Assembly (NCBI RefSeq): GCF_019112545.1
Contig: NW_025064893.1
Location: 730,185 to 794,184 of the forward strand
Reading direction: 5' to 3'
Length of the DNA stretch: 64,000 nt
Source of the DNA: Guyanagaster necrorhizus
Taxonomy: Eukaryota > Basidiomycota > Agaricomycetes > Agaricales > Physalacriaceae
Positions 10,275 through 22,065 of this stretch are shown here, in pieces. The position numbers and the translations under genes are program-made. The notes below the pieces were generated by a model. It searched no databases, was not told where the DNA came from, and saw only the letters and a program-made list of their open reading frames with translations. Each line of letters begins with the position of its first letter. Position 1 is the stretch's first letter.

Positions 10275-13200
10275 GGCTTAATTTAGAGATAGTTCATAGT
10301 TATGAATTGCATCGTTTGCTGCTATATATTTTTCGTTAACCTATTGGTTGGATTCAGATCCATATTCCTTCTAGCTGACAAGGTAGTCGATGGTTGTTGT
10401 CATCTCTCCTCCTTTCGCTTTGACTTTTCTGAGTTTGTGGTTTAAGACTTGTTCAATTTTGTAGTGTTCTTCACTGTCAATCAGGTCAGGTGGTAGTGGC
10501 AGAGGGCATTCCTGAGTTGAGAATGTGGAGGCGATGTAGAGTGAGAGAAGACTCATTGAATACATTATGCACCTTCCAGCTGATTGGGAGATGGAGTTTG
10601 TATGCACTGTCCCCCATCTTTGCAATAATAGGGAAGGGGCCAGTGCATTTGTCTGCTAACTTCCATTTTGGCTGGGGTAGGTGTAGGTTTGTCGTGTTGA
10701 GCCAGACCTTGTCATTGATCGAGTATGTGTAGACCAGTTGACAGTGCTTGTCATACTGGATTTTTATTATTTTTGTGACTCTTTCGAGCACGGTTTTTGT
10801 TTCAGAATGAATTTTTGCTATATCAGTGGTGAAGTCAGTGGAAGCGAATGTTGTTGCCCAGTGGCATGACATTTGGGTGATATTAGGGTGTCGTCCAAAA
10901 TTGATAAAGAATAGGGTTCAACCAGTTGCTGAATGGATCTGATTATTATGCTGGAATGCAGCAAGTGCTAACCATTCTACCCAGTCATCTTGTTGATAAT
11001 TGATGAATAGGCACAGGTATTTTTTGATCTCTTGGTTTGCTCACTCTGTTTGTCCATCAGTTTGCAGATAATATGCAGTGGAAGCATTTTATTTAATGTT
11101 CAGCAGTTTATAGAGATTGTTGAGAAATTTGGAGATGAATTGTGGTCCTCGGTCAGAGATAACCACTTGGGGCATTCCATATTTGGCATATACCTTATCT
11201 TATAGGATTTTTGCCCATCCTTCTGATGTTAATTCTGTGGAGCATGCAATCAGAATGATTGCCTTTGAGAATCAATCAATGATGATAAGAATGGCATCAT
11301 ATCTATTGCAGTCAGGTAGCCTGATGATCATGTCAACCGAGATGTGAGTCCATGGGGTTGACAGGATTTCGTTCAGATGAAGGGGAGCTGCCTGAGGCTG
11401 TGTTGAGGCTTTTCCCCTTTGGCAGGTTTCACATGCTTTGACATATACTGCGATGTTGGTCCCTATTTTGGGCCACCAATATTCTTGCAAGATGAGCTCT
11501 TTTGTTTTAGTGATGCCTGGGTGCCCTGCCATTGCATGATCATGACAGGTGGTGATGATTTCCTCTTGTAGGCTTTGGTTCCTAGGGATATAGATCTTTC
11601 CATCATAGCAGATCATCCCATCTTCTTTAGTCATTCCCCTCTTGTGGTTGAGTGATGGGGCAACCTTTTGGTCTTATTTGTAGCTGTCTCAGGTTGCGCT
11701 TTTGATCCGCTCATGAATCTCCTCCTCCATTGGCATTATCATGGCTTGGAAGTGTTCAGATCATAAGATGGTGATCTTCACATTGTTGTTTCCCCCTTGA
11801 TCATGATCAGCATGTTGGGAAAGGAGGTCTGCTTTCTTGTTTGCTGTTCCCACCTTATGATGAAGGGTGTATTGATATTGGATAAGCTCTGTGACCCATC
11901 GAGCCTGTTGGCAGTTTAACTTTTGGGGCTGTTAGAAATATCTGAGATTCTGGTGGTTGGTTCAGATCTCGAAAATCTTGGTGGCCCTGATAAGATATTG
12001 CCACCATTCCTCTAGGGTGAGCATTATCGCAAGCAGTTCCTTGTCATAAATCTCATAGTTCCTTTCTGTTGTCATCAATGCCTTTGAAAGAAATGCAACT
12101 GAGCACCATCTTCCATCCTGCTTCTGAGACAGTACTGCACCGATCACTCCTTTGCTGGAGTCAGCCTCTACTCAGAACTTTCCTTCTTGGGATGGTATAG
12201 TGAGGATGACATCCTCAGCTAGTCATCGTTTCAAGTCTGTAAACATGAGTCACTGGGAATTTCCCCACCCTCATGGGGCATTACCAGTGAGTTGAATCAT
12301 TGGTCGAACAATTTTGCTGTAGTCTCGAATGAACCATTGATAGAAATTCATGAATCCAAGGAACAATTGTAATTCCTTCTTTTTGGTTAGTTCCAGCCAT
12401 TCAACTACCCCAGCCACTTTAATGGGGTCCATTCTGATACTCCCTTTGCTAATGATTACCCTGAAGTATTCTGTTTCCAATACCTCAAATTCACATTTCT
12501 CGGCTTTGAGGAACAGCTTGTGCTTCCTCATTAGAGTGAGTACCTGTCATACTAGGTGTTGATGCTCTTCTCTCATTTGCAACATGATCAAAATGTCATC
12601 AAGGTAGATTGTGATTTTCCCAGTGGCGATGAGATCTTTGAATATATCATTCATCATCCACTGGAATGTGGCAGGGGAATTGGTTAACCCAAAGAACATG
12701 ACAGTGGGTTTGAATAGGCCCTGATTAGTTCTAAAGGTGGCCTTTCATTCATCTCCCTCCTTGATTTGCACATTATTATACCCTCAGCAGACATTGAATT
12801 TGGTATAGTATTTGGCACCCCAGAGTTTGTCTATTAGCTCTGAGATTAAAGGCAAGAGGTATTGGTTCTTGATTGTCATTTCATTTAATTTCCAATAGTC
12901 CTGAACTAGTTGGAGTTTACCATCCTTCTTTTTTACAAAGAAGAATGGCGATGCCATTGGGGATTTTGATGGTCGAATCTGTCCACTGGATAGGTTCTTG
13001 TTGAGGAACTTGTCAAGTTTCTGCTGCTCTTGATTGCCAAGGGAGTAGGTTTTACAATCTAAGTTGGCATTGGCATTGGGGAGTAATTCAATGGTGTGAT
13101 CCCAGGGTTTTGGGTCTGAAAGCTCATTGAAACTCTTCTTCTCAAAGAGGTCTCAGTAATCCTGTGCTCACTTCAGTACCAGTTCCTCAAAGGTTTTTTC

Positions 13201-14168
13201 TATCTTCCTCTTGTTGGCTTTCATAGCCAGGTTGTTGGCATGATGAATGGCTTGGATGCAGATCTCTTTTTGCAAGTCTATGGCCAGGATGGTTTTGCCA
13301 TCCTCCATCTCCTCATCTCATCTGTCTTCTGGGTCTTCATCAGGCAACTTGAATGGGATTTTTCGGTATCAGCATCAGGTGAAGGTTATTCATCCGGTTT
13401 TCCAATTGATGAGCAGGTTATATCGTATGAGCCAATTGTGCCCGAGGAATAATTCCTTTGTTCTGAGATTGGTTATCACTAAGTTGATTCATTCGGAGTG
13501 ATCTCCAATTGTTAAGTGTAATTCAACAAACTCGGTAATTGAACCGGCTTGGTTCTTTGTCCCATCAGCATTATATACTGGGATTGAGGCTGCAGTAGAC
13601 CGGGTTGATAGCTTGTGCTGAATGATGAAGGTGCAGTTTATCGAGCTCTCAGTGCACCCACTATCTATCAGGGCAGTTATCAAATGCATGGATCGGTTGG
13701 TTAGAGTCTTGATCTGGGCTTTCATCATTAGGTCTCTCTCTGGTGTTTTGGTGCATCAGATAAACTTGCAGGGCCTGTGTAGCTCATTTAGCCATTCTAG
13801 AGCCCAGCTTCATTCTGTGTTCTTCAGTTCTTCCACCATTCCCTCAGTGGCTTCCCCTGTTCAGGATTGATGCATTCACCTTCCTAGTGTGGCTTTCGCT
13901 GCACTGCTATTGACTGCTTCCTTGATGGATCTCCAAGTCCATTTCGTATTGAATGGCCTAAGCCAGTTCGAAGGGCCCTCTGCCCTGATTTGGCCCATAG
14001 ATAGTTGAGTTCCTTTTTGCAATTCATTGATGTGTGTAGTAATAGTTCATAGTATATTCAAATGCATGCATAGCAGTGACATGAGTGTAACTACAGGGGT
14101 AGCATAAGTCTGATCAACAGCTGGGGATTGCACACCTTTAGACATTCTAGCCAGGTCAGTGGAATCGC
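10275..14168 (-). pseudogene. pol: E1 Pol: protease, RT, RNase H, integrase, chromodomain
   Basis: Domains in transcription order are as follows. Aspartic protease has ALIDSGC with DSG at 13657-13665 and the downstream NADGTKNQAGSITEF. RT has its catalytic YLDD at 12595-12606. RNase H contains the ERNYEIYDKELLAIM pattern (12010-12070). The integrase zinc domain has HAMAGHPGITKTKEL and CETC (11430-11540). The integrase core has Asp at 11334, Asp at 11154 and Glu at 11046, spaced 60 and 36 residues as in a D-x35-E enzyme. The chromodomain near 10330-10420 reads IDYLVS, stop, KEYGSESNQ. Pol lies in the -1 frame relative to Gag. It is interrupted by many stops, mainly TGA and TAG at Arg, Trp and Gln positions. 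It would copy RNA to DNA and insert it; the chromodomain would bind histone marks. Not functional as it stands. Confidence 0.85.
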
Positions 14169-16001
14169 TTACTGGCTGGCCTCGTCTTTTACCTCCTTGA
14201 TCTTGGTTTCCTTTTCTAGGTCTTCTTCTTCTTTTTGTAACTCGGCAATCTGGGCCTGTATATCTTCATGGGTCCTCTTCTTCTTCAGGCAGTCTTTTGC
14301 CATGTGCCCTTTCTGTCTGCAGTTAAAGCACTTCCCTTCTTTCTTCATCCTATCAATATCCATTGGCTTTCCTGTTCTGGTGTATGTAGTGCCTGTCCTG
14401 ATCTTCTGGCTCGAATAGGTCATTGCTATTGAGGGTCCTGATGATTTTCTGGCAGTTTGCCCTGGCTTGTTTGAGGTTGGTGAGGTCGGCTTCTTGGTGT
14501 ATTCCTGTAGTGTTGATGATTCTGCTTTCTGCCTTTGTCATTCTTTATATATCTCGATGATCCACTCCTTCCATTCATCATAGCCAATGGGCATCAATAG
14601 TTTGATGCCCATGGTGGAGATCATTGTGAGATATGAAGAAGGGACTCCTCTCTTGAGGGCTTCGACCATTTTCTCATCATTGGCAATGTCCTCCCGTATC
14701 CCTGCTAATTTGGTGAGTCTCTCCAGCTCATCGAAATAATCCATAGCTGCTTTATCTCCCATCTTGTATTCCTTGATTTTTTACTTATGTACCTCTTATA
14801 CCACTGGATTAATGAACTTGTCATTGAGCATTTGTTTAAATACTGGCCAGGACAGGTATCGGTAATGGCCATGGGTGGAGGAGTGGAAGTTCAGGACAAT
14901 GAGGATCCACCAAGTCTTGGCTTTTTCCTCCAGGTACGAGGCAGCAAAAAAGACTTTGTTCATGTCAGATCCTAGACATCTGATGTAAACTTTGAAGTAT
15001 TGCTTGCAGTCTATAAGGAATCTGTCAATGTTATCAGAAGCCCCTTTAAAAGAGCAGGGCTTCCAGAGTAAATCTGAGCAGTATTGGAGGACATTGGCAT
15101 TTTCTGGTAATGGTCTCATAGGATTAGACCATCTGTCGAAGGGCGGCTGCTGTCATTCAGCAGGTGGCCTGGGGAAGGAATAGAGAGAGTGGTCATTGGC
15201 CACTGGACTCCCTTTTGACTCTTCTTTCCAGATAATGACTCCATCCTGAATTGTGAATCCCAGTCTGGTGGCCTCGGGATCATCTCGTGCAGGTTCCTTG
15301 CCCTTCCCACTGGGTTCGGCCTGGTCAGAGGGTGGTTGTCCCCCCAGGAGTTGGCTTCCCTGGTCTGTCCAAGGGTTTGAGTGTTTTATGGTCGGCTGTA
15401 CTTGGGTCTCAGCAAGCTGGGTTGCCATAGTTTGTACTGAGTAATCAGAGTTTGTAAAGGTGCTTTGGAGCAACAGGGCCTGGTATACAGCCTGTCTCGG
15501 CACAATGGAAGGAGTTCTCAGCATTGGTCATATGTCTTGTAATGCTGGATACACCAGTGGATGGCTAACCAGGTATTCGGGGTGCCATTGGTTATACTGT
15601 TGGGTGGCATAATCAGTTGCTGCTCACTTCAGGATTTCTGCTCATTTATTAGTTTCTGAATGCATGTATAATTGTCCTATCTGTGATACTACCCAAGTAG
15701 CATTGTGCTATAAGAATCTTACTCTGTGCAGGTAATACTCCTGGTACTCCTGTATCCTCTCTTCTTGTGCCAGCCTCCTTACTTCTTCTTCGTCTGTGTC
15801 CTCTTGTTCATCATATGGTGGCCCCCTGGGGGGCCTGCTATCCTCTGTTTCTTCTTCCTCAAGAAAGGAACTGATGGGCCAGGCATAAATGTTCTCTGTG
15901 ACCCCTTGCAGGACTGTCATTTCACTCTCCTGGCTGGATACTCGGTCCAGCAGTTGCGATGACTTCATAGTTGGCAGCAGGTTGGCTTCCAATGGATGCA
16001 T
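14169..16001 (-). pseudogene. gag: E1 Gag (ORF2): acidic segment, capsid and zinc knuckle
   Basis: An acidic segment comes first (EEEETEDSRPPRGPPYDEQE near 15830-15870). The capsid-like domain follows, with PFKGASD-type and DMNKV, EEKAKTWWILI motifs (14800-15120), then LKRGVPSSYLTMIS. Next is a CCHC zinc knuckle CFNCRQKGHMAKDC near 14290-14330, and the stop is at 14169. There are several premature stops. The acidic start of this frame lies +1 relative to the tail of ORF1, and the two overlap. The family's Gag packages the element RNA into particles. The capsid motifs are conserved in every gypsy copy here. Confidence 0.8.
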
Positions 16002-17266
16002 TGTATTGGTTTTCTCCTATCACTCTTGCCGCCTCCACTCGCTTGCGATAGAGGCAGATATTGTGTCTAGTCATTGTTGATAAGCTGCCCAATCACTCTA
16101 CTTCCAAGAAAGCCTCAGAGAGCATGGGTGGAGATGTGAGCATTTTCAGGAACCTGTAGTCCATAGTGTCTAAGGATGGACTTGTTGCTCCTGAAAGTAG
16201 TGTCAGCACTAGGGGTTCAGGAGAAGAGGGGGTATTTGGGGGTTGGGGCTCTTAGGTATCATTGGGTTCTGGTGCCATCTGCCCAGTGCTCTGGGAATCC
16301 ACTGCTTGGAGTACTGGATTCATGAAAGATGGGGGCTGAGGCAGAGGGGTTGGCCTGTGCAGAGGCAAGAATACTGATGCTCTCAGGTCAGAGCCCGTAC
16401 CAGTTGCTGATGTTGGCCCTGTCCAGTCTGGCTCTCTCAACTGTCCACTGTTTATCCCTGTGGAGCTCATCATACTGAGCCGCCTCCTGCCTCTGCTGCT
16501 TATCTTCCATGCTTGTTCCTTCTGACATGTGACATACTAGCTGCAGCTCATTCCACTGCCTTTGCTCCTCCTGTCGAATGACGTTGTCATAGTCTAATGG
16601 GATAGTGAAATCCCAGGTGGAGAAGTTCTGATGGATGGTCTCTTCCCATATCTGTTATTGCTGCTCTTCTGCTGTGAGAACCCGCTCTATCCTGAGGCTA
16701 GTCCTGGTGGGGGGACAGGAGCTATCAGGCTGGCTTCGAGGAGTTTTGGGGCAGGATTGTCGAGCTATCCAAGGGGCATCGAGAGAGTCTCTGGCATGGT
16801 CAGCAATCCCATAGGTACAGAAGGCAGAATTGGAGGAGGGGGACTGCTGGAAGAAGTCTTTTGAGAGGTCTTCATCTTCATAGTTGAGGGGTGGTCCTCA
16901 TACAAGTATACTGTTCCTTCCTGGGATGCCAGGGTCTATGTTTCTGGATCGGGAGGAGCATTGCCTTCCCACTTCTTCTTGACCATCCCTTAGATGCATG
17001 CTGCTAGATCTGGCCTCTGGGAGTTGGTAGGTCGTTCTTCGGGATTTGGAGATGTCATAGAGGGAAAGGTCAGAGGTTATATTGTGTAGTATATCACAGA
17101 TGTGTAGGAATTCGTTGTAATGTCTGAGAGCCCAGGCAGTGATTGAATAGTGTCCCCAGCACAGCTGGATGATTACCAACAATCCTATCAATGTTCTGAT
17201 GATGGAAGCGAGGAGTTCAAAGAACTTGTGATTGAAGTTTGGGTCGGTAGAGGTTGTAGAGAGCAT
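15850..17266 (-). pseudogene. E1 ORF1: N-terminal hydrophobic-helix protein upstream of Gag
   Basis: ATG is at 17266. Residues after a short polar N terminus read FFELLASIIRTLIGLLVIIQ, a run of about 22 hydrophobic residues like a membrane helix, then SITAWALRHYNEFLHI. A Pro/Gln/Glu-rich region follows. Further down are SNKSILRHYGLQVPENAHI (16189 on) and the shared motif GPSIQP near 15950. A 2-base deletion near 16060, relative to E2, shifts the frame. It ends where it overlaps the acidic start of Gag in another frame. I do not know such a domain from described Ty3/gypsy Gag proteins. Decayed by stops. Confidence 0.6.
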
Positions 17267-17307
17267 TCGGTTTCTTAGCACAATTGAGCTTGAGAAAGAG
17301 AAGAGGA

Positions 17308-17320
17308 AGCTTTGAGCTAA
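17308..17320 (-). other. E1 primer-binding site (self-complementary type)
   Basis: Plus-strand bases agctttgagctaa lie one base inside the right LTR. The same LTR holds ttagctcgaagct at 17470-17482, its near-exact reverse complement (12 of 13). This is as expected if the RNA 5' end folds back to prime, as in Tf1/sushi elements. The one mismatch falls in a CpG. Confidence 0.65.
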
Positions 17321-17321
17321 T

Positions 17322-17754
17322 TGTTAGGCCCAAGCATCACGTGAATAAGACCACATGATAAACAGCTGTCCCTTTGCACTTTGAGGGATCAGCTGAGTCC
17401 ACAGAGTTGGTCTTCTTTCTGTGTGACTCAACGTCTTGTAGACTCGAGATAAATTGGTAGTTATAAACTTTAGCTCGAAGCTGGGGTATACCAGTGAGAG
17501 CTGTGGGTCTTAAATACTATACAGGCTATGCTAATAATATCCCTACTAATTGTGTTCATCTGTATCTATGGTGCCCATTGTCCTTGAGTATCATTACCAT
17601 ATATAAAAGGGTGCTTGTGTGTCATCGAGCATTGTTGTCTAGGCTGACTTGATGGGTGGGTTAGTTATGATGACTAAGCTATCCCACAGTCCTATGCATT
17701 CTGACTAAGCATAAATAAGAGTAAAATCATAGAAATAAGGGAAAAATCATAACA
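17322..17754 (-). repeat. E1 5' LTR (right copy)
   Basis: 433 bp with TGTTAG and TAACA ends. It is the 5' LTR because the element runs leftward. In element orientation it carries a TATTTAAG motif about 34 bases before AGCTTCGAGCTAA, the presumed transcript start. It is flanked on the right by GAATA. Confidence 0.9.
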
Positions 17755-18706
17755 GAATACAGCAAGTGAAAGCCAGTTAGCCCAGTCATCCTGTTAATAG
17801 TTAATAAACATATAGAAATACTTCTTAATTCCCTGGTTGACCCACTCCATCTGCCCATCTGTCTGTGGATGATAGGCAGTGGAGACATTACTTCAGATCT
17901 GGAGTAAGTAATACAGGTCTGTCATAAATTTAGAGATGAACTGTGGTTCTTGGTCTGAGATCACCATCTGCAGCATATCATGCTTTGCATACACTTCATC
18001 CTGTAAAATCTTTGTCCATCCCTCTGATAACAGCTCTATCAAACATGCAATCAATATGATCATCTTTGAAAACCAATCAACTATGATGATAGCATCATAG
18101 CTATGATATTTCAGTAGTTTGATGACCATATTCATGGAGATATAGGTTCATGGGGCATTGAGTACTTCATTTGGGTGCAACAGGGCTGTCTTTGCCTGAG
18201 TGCTCAACTTGGTGTGCTGATAGGTTTCACAGGCCTTAACATACTTTTCTATGTCTGCTTTCAGTTCCAGCCATTAATACTCTCATAGTATCAACTCTAT
18301 CATCTTTGTAATTCCTAGATGCCTGGCTATGATATGGTCATATGACCAGGCAATAATTTCTCTCCAGAGAGTGTGATCCTGAGGTATATAGATCCTTCTA
18401 TTATAATAGATCAAATCTCTCTCCTTCATCATTTTTTGATCATAGTTGATCAATAGAGCCATCTTCTGATCTTATAGTTTGATCTGTTGAATAGCACTTT
18501 TGATATACTCATACACCTCTTTCTCTATTAGCATAATCATCACTCTGAAGTGCTCTATCTTGAACACTACTATTTCTTTATTGTTGTTCTTCTCTTAGTC
18601 ATAGTTAGTATGTCAGCTGAGGAGGTTTGCCTTTTTGTTGGCAGTTCCTGCCTTATGCTGAAGAAGGAAGTTGTATTCAGCTAACTCAGTGATCCAATGG
18701 GCCTGT
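17755..18706 (-). pseudogene. E0: old gypsy Pol fragment, right part (integrase and RNase H end)
   Basis: Continuation of the fragment at 9496-9811 after the E1 insertion. The minus-strand reading gives integrase with YDAIIIVDWFSKMIILIAC and VISDQEPQFISKF (17920-18120), then the zinc region and the end of RNase H. Similarity to the paralogues stops abruptly near 18706 in the RNase H linker, so the 5' half of this element is missing. Stops are frequent, and it looks older than E1. Confidence 0.7.
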
Positions 18707-19606
18707 CATTGGTGATGTGCTTGGTAATAGCTAAGTGACTAAGAGAGGTGAATGAGGAATGAACTCTCAAACACCAACACCTAACCACTCAATACACTAT
18801 CACCAAATACAATTGAGGTTGGTTGTTTTGAGTACAATAGAAGCACTCTTGCAGTCTTAAATAAAATCAAAGAAATAGTCAATAAAGACAGTTATTCAAC
18901 TCTATCTTGCTTTCTAAGATGCAATACTTGTGAGAGTAGTTTATTGCAATGTTTAAGTACAATTAGAACTTAGAATCAATGCACAATTGCACTCCAAATC
19001 AACTTAGAATATTTTGAAACTCAATAAACTCTGAAACACAAATACCAAGTCTATCAAGCACTTAGGCTTGACTAGCTGCACTCTTGGCTGACTAGCAGTC
19101 TTCAAAACCAAAGAACTTGTATTCTGATGCTGAAACCCTTATATTTTGGAACCCAAATTAATCCAAAACCTAAAATACAGTTAATATTCTAATCTAATCC
19201 TCTCTAAGTGACAAAGCAACTTAAATAAATCATTAAGCCAAAGCAGAACTCAAAAACTGTTGTTCCAGAGACTAACTACAGTGAGCTAGAAGGCTTGAAT
19301 GTGGAGGTGAGTCACTTGCTTGCTATTTCTCCTCCTCTTCTCTACTTTTATACATTAAAAACAGATACAGAATCTATAAATAAAGTGTCCAAAATAATAT
19401 TTCTTCTGTTTGAAGTGGGATCAGACCACTATTCTAGATTGATAGCACTCCTGGACTCTCTTAGGTCTGTCCAGATCTGCCTGGTCACCACACAGCTTTA
19501 TTTTAAGCTTGCAGTGTCTGTAGGTATTTAACTTCTTTCTATTTACTCAGAGTTTTATCTGTCTAGGCTATTTTTAGTAGCTTGATTGATCAGGTCTGAT
19601 CATACT
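18707..19606. other. Unidentified AT-rich sequence, left part (target of E2)
   Basis: No gene, and no similarity that I can see to the gypsy elements. It begins where E0 breaks off, near TGATGTGCTTGGTAATAGC, and is continued at 28155 beyond E2 because E2 is bounded by an exact ATACT duplication. It is rich in A-runs and probably another decayed repeat. Confidence 0.4.
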
Positions 19607-20065
19607 TGTTATGATTTCACCCTTTTTTTACTTCTTTAACCCCTATTTATGCTTAGTCAAAGCATCTAGACCTGGCACCTAAAGACTATGGGACAAGGCT
19701 TAGTCAGCACAACAGGCCCAGACAACCATTTGTCTTCAAGTCATCAACAACAACCAGCAACACACAAAAACCCTTTTATATACAGTAATGATGCACAAAG
19801 GCAAGAGAACAAGAAGCAGAAGAAACCACAATGAGATGTATAGTAATAATAGCATGACATATACAGTATTTAAAAAGCTCACTCTTGCTGGATAAGACCC
19901 AGCTTCAAGCTAAAGTTTATAACCATCATTCTATCTTGAGTCTATATCTGACCTTGAGTCATAATGAGTACGAGTACACATTCAGTGGACTCAGCTGATC
20001 CCTCAAAGTGCAAAGAGATGGCTGTTTATCATGTGTATTCACTCATGTGATGCTTGAGTCTAACA
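19607..20065 (+). repeat. E2 5' LTR
   Basis: 459 bp. TATTTAAA at 19867-19874 lies 34 bases before AGCTTCAAGCTAA (19901-19913), the presumed start of the transcript and of the R region. Differences from the 3' LTR are mostly transitions by eye. Confidence 0.92.
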
Positions 20066-20066
20066 A

Positions 20067-20079
20067 TTAGCTCAAAGCT
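20067..20079 (+). other. E2 primer-binding site (self-complementary type)
   Basis: ttagctcaaagct begins one base after the LTR. Its complement AGCTTTGAGCTAA matches the LTR's AGCTTCAAGCTAA/AGCTTCGAGCTAA except at the two bases of a former CpG. No match to a host tRNA end was evident. Confidence 0.6.
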
Positions 20080-20120
20080 TCTACTTCCCTTTCTCAAGCC
20101 CAATTGTGCTGAGAAACCAA

Positions 20121-21157
20121 ATACCCCCCACAAACTCTACCGACCTGAATTTCGACCATGAGTTCTTCGAACTCCTCTCATCTATCATTGGAACATTGAT
20201 AGGATTATTGGTGATCATCCAGCTGTGCCAGAGATGCCATTCAATCACCGCCTGGGCTCTCAGACACTACAATGAGTTTTTACATATTTGAGAAATCTTA
20301 TGCAATGTAACCTCTGACCTCCCCCTTCATGACATCCCCGAATCCCAACAAACAACCTACCAGCCCCCAGAAGCTGAACCTAGCAGCCTGCATCCAAGAG
20401 ATAGTGAAGAGGAAGAGGGAGGACAACCCTGCTCTCGACCTGGAAACCAGGATAGTAGCATCTCAGGACAACAAGGGATCCTTGTTTCAGGACCCCCTCC
20501 TGACCATGAAGATGAAGATCTCTCAGAGGACTTCTTCTGCCAGTCCTCCTCCCCCTCTACCACCTCCCAAACCCATGGGATTGCTGACAATGCCAGGGAC
20601 TCTCTCGATGCCCCTCAGATGGCTTGGTGACCCAGCAACAGAACTCCTTGAAGTCAGCCTGCTAGCTCCCACCTCTCCATCAGAGCCAGCTCAGGGATGG
20701 GCAGCCCCTCCCTCAACAATAAAGAGCAGCGACAATGAGTATAGGAAGAAACTGTCTATTGGTACTTCCTGATCTGAGACTTCACCATCTCCTTCAATTA
20801 TGATGACACCGTTCAACAGGAGGAGTAAAGGCAGTGGAATGAGCTGCAGTCAGTACATTCAGAGCCAGAAGACCAGCATGAGCAGCAGAGGAGAGAGGCC
20901 ATGCAGTATGATGAGTGCTATAAAGACAGGCAGCGAGAGGTGGAAAGGACTTGACTGGCAAGGGCAGACATCAGTAATTGGTATGGACTCCACCCCGAGG
21001 TCGCCAGTGTCCTCGCACCCATACAAGCTGACCTCTTGGCCCCAGCCAACATCTTCAGGGAGCCCAGTACCCCAAGCAGTGGAGTTCTGGAGCATTGGGC
21101 CAATGGCACAAGAACCTGACAACATGGGAGCCCCCTGACTCCTCAATATCCCCCTTC
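20121..21157 (+). pseudogene. E2 ORF1, part before the solo LTR: hydrophobic-helix protein
   Basis: The start codon is ATA at 20121 where sister copies have ATG. The hydrophobic segment FFELLSSIIGTLIGLLVIIQ spans about 20163-20228, followed by SITAWALRHYNEFLHI, then a Pro/Ser/Glu-rich region with DARDSLDAPQ-type and FNYDDTVQQEE motifs seen in other copies. Many TGA stops. The solo LTR plus duplication (523 bp) interrupts it, and it continues at 21681 in the frame predicted from that length. Confidence 0.6.
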
Positions 21158-21675
21158 TGTTAAGCCCAAACTCCACATGACTATTAACACATGATAAACA
21201 GTTCAGAACCTCGCACTTTGGGTTAGACTGACTGAGTTCACTGATGTGTTAACAGAGGTGTGTGGTCAAGGCATTTGCAAGTCGCTTGAGATAGGATGGT
21301 AGAGAATAAACTTTAGCTCAAAGCTGGGGTATTACAGTGAGAGCTATGCTACTTAAATACTGTTCTGTTATTGTGCTATAAATAAATGTTCATAAAAGAT
21401 ATTGTCTGCTGTAGAGCTGTTACCCCTGCTGTTGCCAGGCTCTCCACAAAAGCTGTTGTCTTGCTGTTGTGCTCGTTATCGTTGCAGTGCAAGATGGGAC
21501 AAAAGAAGTGTTGTCTCTCTCTTTACAGCACACAGCAATGCACTGGGAGAGTGACCAACTGGGCTGCTGAGCTAAGCATTCCCATAGTCCTAAGCACTGG
21601 CCTAAGCACTCTGACTAAGCAAAGATAGGGGTCATTTCTGAGGAAAAAGAAAAGAAAATGGAAAAAATCATAACA
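21158..21675 (-). repeat. Solo LTR of the E5/E6 family
   Basis: 518 bp, TGTTAAGCCC...AAATCATAACA, the same length and sequence family as the LTR at 46970-47487. It is flanked by exact CCTTC copies at 21153-21157 and 21676-21680. With no interior, it is the product of LTR-LTR recombination after insertion into E2's ORF1. Confidence 0.92.
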
Positions 21676-21680
21676 CCTTC

Positions 21681-22065
21681 CTCATGAACCCCTAGCGCTG
21701 ATTCCACCTTTGGAAGCGACAAGTCCATTCTCAAGCACTACAGACTATGAACCCCAAACACTGCCCACATCCTCACTCGCATCCTCCAAGGCTTTTTCAG
21801 AAATCGAGTTGTTGGACAGCTCATTAACAATGACTACAGAAACAACATCTGCCTCTATCGTGAGTGAGTGGAGGCAACAAGAGCTACAGAAGGGAACTGG
21901 TATGACTCTAATATCAGAAGTCGACCAGCCTCTGTCTATGAAAACATCTCAATATCTCCTATCACTGGCCCGAGTACCCAGCCAAGAGAGTGAGACAATG
22001 ATACAGCAAGGGGCTGGGGAGAGCATCTATGATCAGCCCATCGATTTCCTTCTCAAGGAGGATGA
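21681..22065 (+). pseudogene. E2 ORF1, part after the solo LTR
   Basis: It reads DKSILKHYRL, then LQGFFRNRVVGQLINNDYRN, NICLYRE and GPSTQP, all matching the ORF1 tails of E1, E3 and E7. It ends at TGA 22063-22065, where the GATGAT acidic codons of the overlapping Gag frame spell TGA in this frame. The overlap with Gag is therefore direct, not a gap. Confidence 0.55.

Larger units (their letters stand above)
9812..17754 (-). mobile_element. E1: complete Ty3/gypsy chromovirus-type retrotransposon (7943 bp)
   Basis: Two 433-bp LTRs begin TGTTAG and end TAACA. The interior on the minus strand has primer-binding site, ORF1, Gag ORF2, Pol with chromodomain, and polypurine tract. The flanks are GAATG (9807-9811) and GAATA (17755-17759), a 5-bp target duplication with one transition. 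It sits inside the integrase region of E0. All reading frames have premature stops, although the integrase DDE residues, RT YLDD and protease DSG are still encoded. Confidence 0.9.
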
